Below the pieces are notes generated by a model. It did not search any database. It saw nothing but the letters and a program-made list of their open reading frames with translations, and was not told the origin of the DNA. A stretch of DNA of 64,000 bases from Blastococcus sp. TF02A-26 (GTDB lineage: Bacteria > Actinomycetota > Actinomycetes > Mycobacteriales > Geodermatophilaceae), in assembly GCF_003319125.1 (NCBI RefSeq), contig NZ_QOHG01000019.1, forward strand, positions 24,237 to 88,236, in the 5' to 3' direction. Positions 63,871-64,000 of the stretch are shown here, piece after piece. The position numbers were made by a program, and so were the translations under genes. The stretch's first letter is position 1, and every line of letters begins with the position of its first letter.

Positions 63871-64000
63871 AGGTGTACTGACCGGAGACGTTGGTCGAGG
63901 ACGTGTGACGACACGATCTGATTGATCTTGTTCGGGGAGGACCTCCGGACGTGGAGTGGAGCTGCTGAAGGCACCCATTCCACGAGCTCCGGAGGTCCTC
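63871..64000. other. Non-coding tail of the window with a long inverted repeat at the edge
   Basis: There is no convincing gene. GAGGACCTCCGGA (63937-63949) and TCCGGAGGTCCTC (63988-64000) are a perfect 13-bp inverted repeat, extended inward by CGTGGAGTGG / CCATTCCACG with one mismatch. The part before it (TGATTGATCTTGTTC) is AT-richer than the rest of the window. It may be a terminator for a gene beyond the edge or the end of a mobile element; the window stops before this can be decided. Confidence 0.5.

Noticed and set aside
63639..63983. Minus-strand frame at the window end as a transposase fragment
   Set aside because: It runs through the terminator hairpin and the SDR gene, and the peptide shows no transposase motif.

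Overview
The window looks like a chromosomal segment of a very GC-rich actinobacterium. Codons end almost always in G or C, GTG starts are common, ATGA/GTGA gene overlaps are frequent, and the genes include mshA (mycothiol), menaquinone instead of ubiquinone genes, and a SenX3/RegX3-type pair. A BldN-like sigma factor with its membrane anti-sigma partner, and the general protein style, suggest the Geodermatophilus/Blastococcus/Modestobacter group. That placement is inference. I see no rRNA, tRNA or CRISPR array, and no gene-free stretch longer than about 300 bases.

Layout. (1) 1-12.5 kb, minus strand: a menJ-like reductase followed by nuoA-nuoK (Complex I; nuoK is cut by the window edge). A strong Rex-type operator lies ahead of menJ. 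(2) 12.5-25 kb: menaquinone genes menG, menF, menD, menC, menE and menA, interrupted by a phosphoribosyltransferase, a DHFR-like/AraC convergent pair and a heterodimeric ABC exporter. (3) 25-27.7 kb: a GAF-EAL c-di-GMP phosphodiesterase, a DUF4229 protein, an Lrp/AsnC regulator with no ordinary start codon, and two small proteins. (4) 27.8-32.4 kb: a System II cytochrome c maturation operon (phosphatase, TlpA-like lipoprotein, CcdA, ResB, CcsB). (5) 32.4-40.4 kb: heme synthesis, rex-hemA-hemC-hemD-hemB-(membrane protein)-hemL, with a second Rex-like operator ahead of rex, and a glutaredoxin-like gene. (6) 40.4-45.3 kb: an acyl-CoA ligase, the divergent BldN-like sigma and its RsbN-like anti-sigma, and a HAD phosphatase. 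(7) 45.3-52.5 kb: acyltransferase, epimerase-like protein, the tiny ribosomal protein bS22, an HTH protein, proC, a PfpI protein, a membrane protein, Ppx/GppA and a Cys-rich conserved protein. (8) 52.5-59.2 kb: an MFS transporter fused to a dTMP-kinase-like domain, a GlxA-type regulator, two small proteins, RegX3, SenX3 and PhoU, with a PHO-box-like repeat between senX3 and phoU. (9) 59.2-64 kb: an AbiEi/DUF559 nuclease-like gene bracketed by two copies of a long palindrome, then gpm1, a YbjN-like gene, mshA and an SDR.

Together these genes build the aerobic respiratory chain: its quinone, its entry complex, its heme and its c-type cytochromes. Redox control is probably through Rex. The gene order resembles the Mycobacterium tuberculosis Rv0486-Rv0561 backbone as I remember it, so most of the window is inherited core. 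The accessory parts are the ABC pair, the DHFR/AraC pair, the MFS-kinase fusion and, most notably, the palindrome-bracketed nuclease gene at 59.15-60.33 kb, the best candidate for something undescribed.
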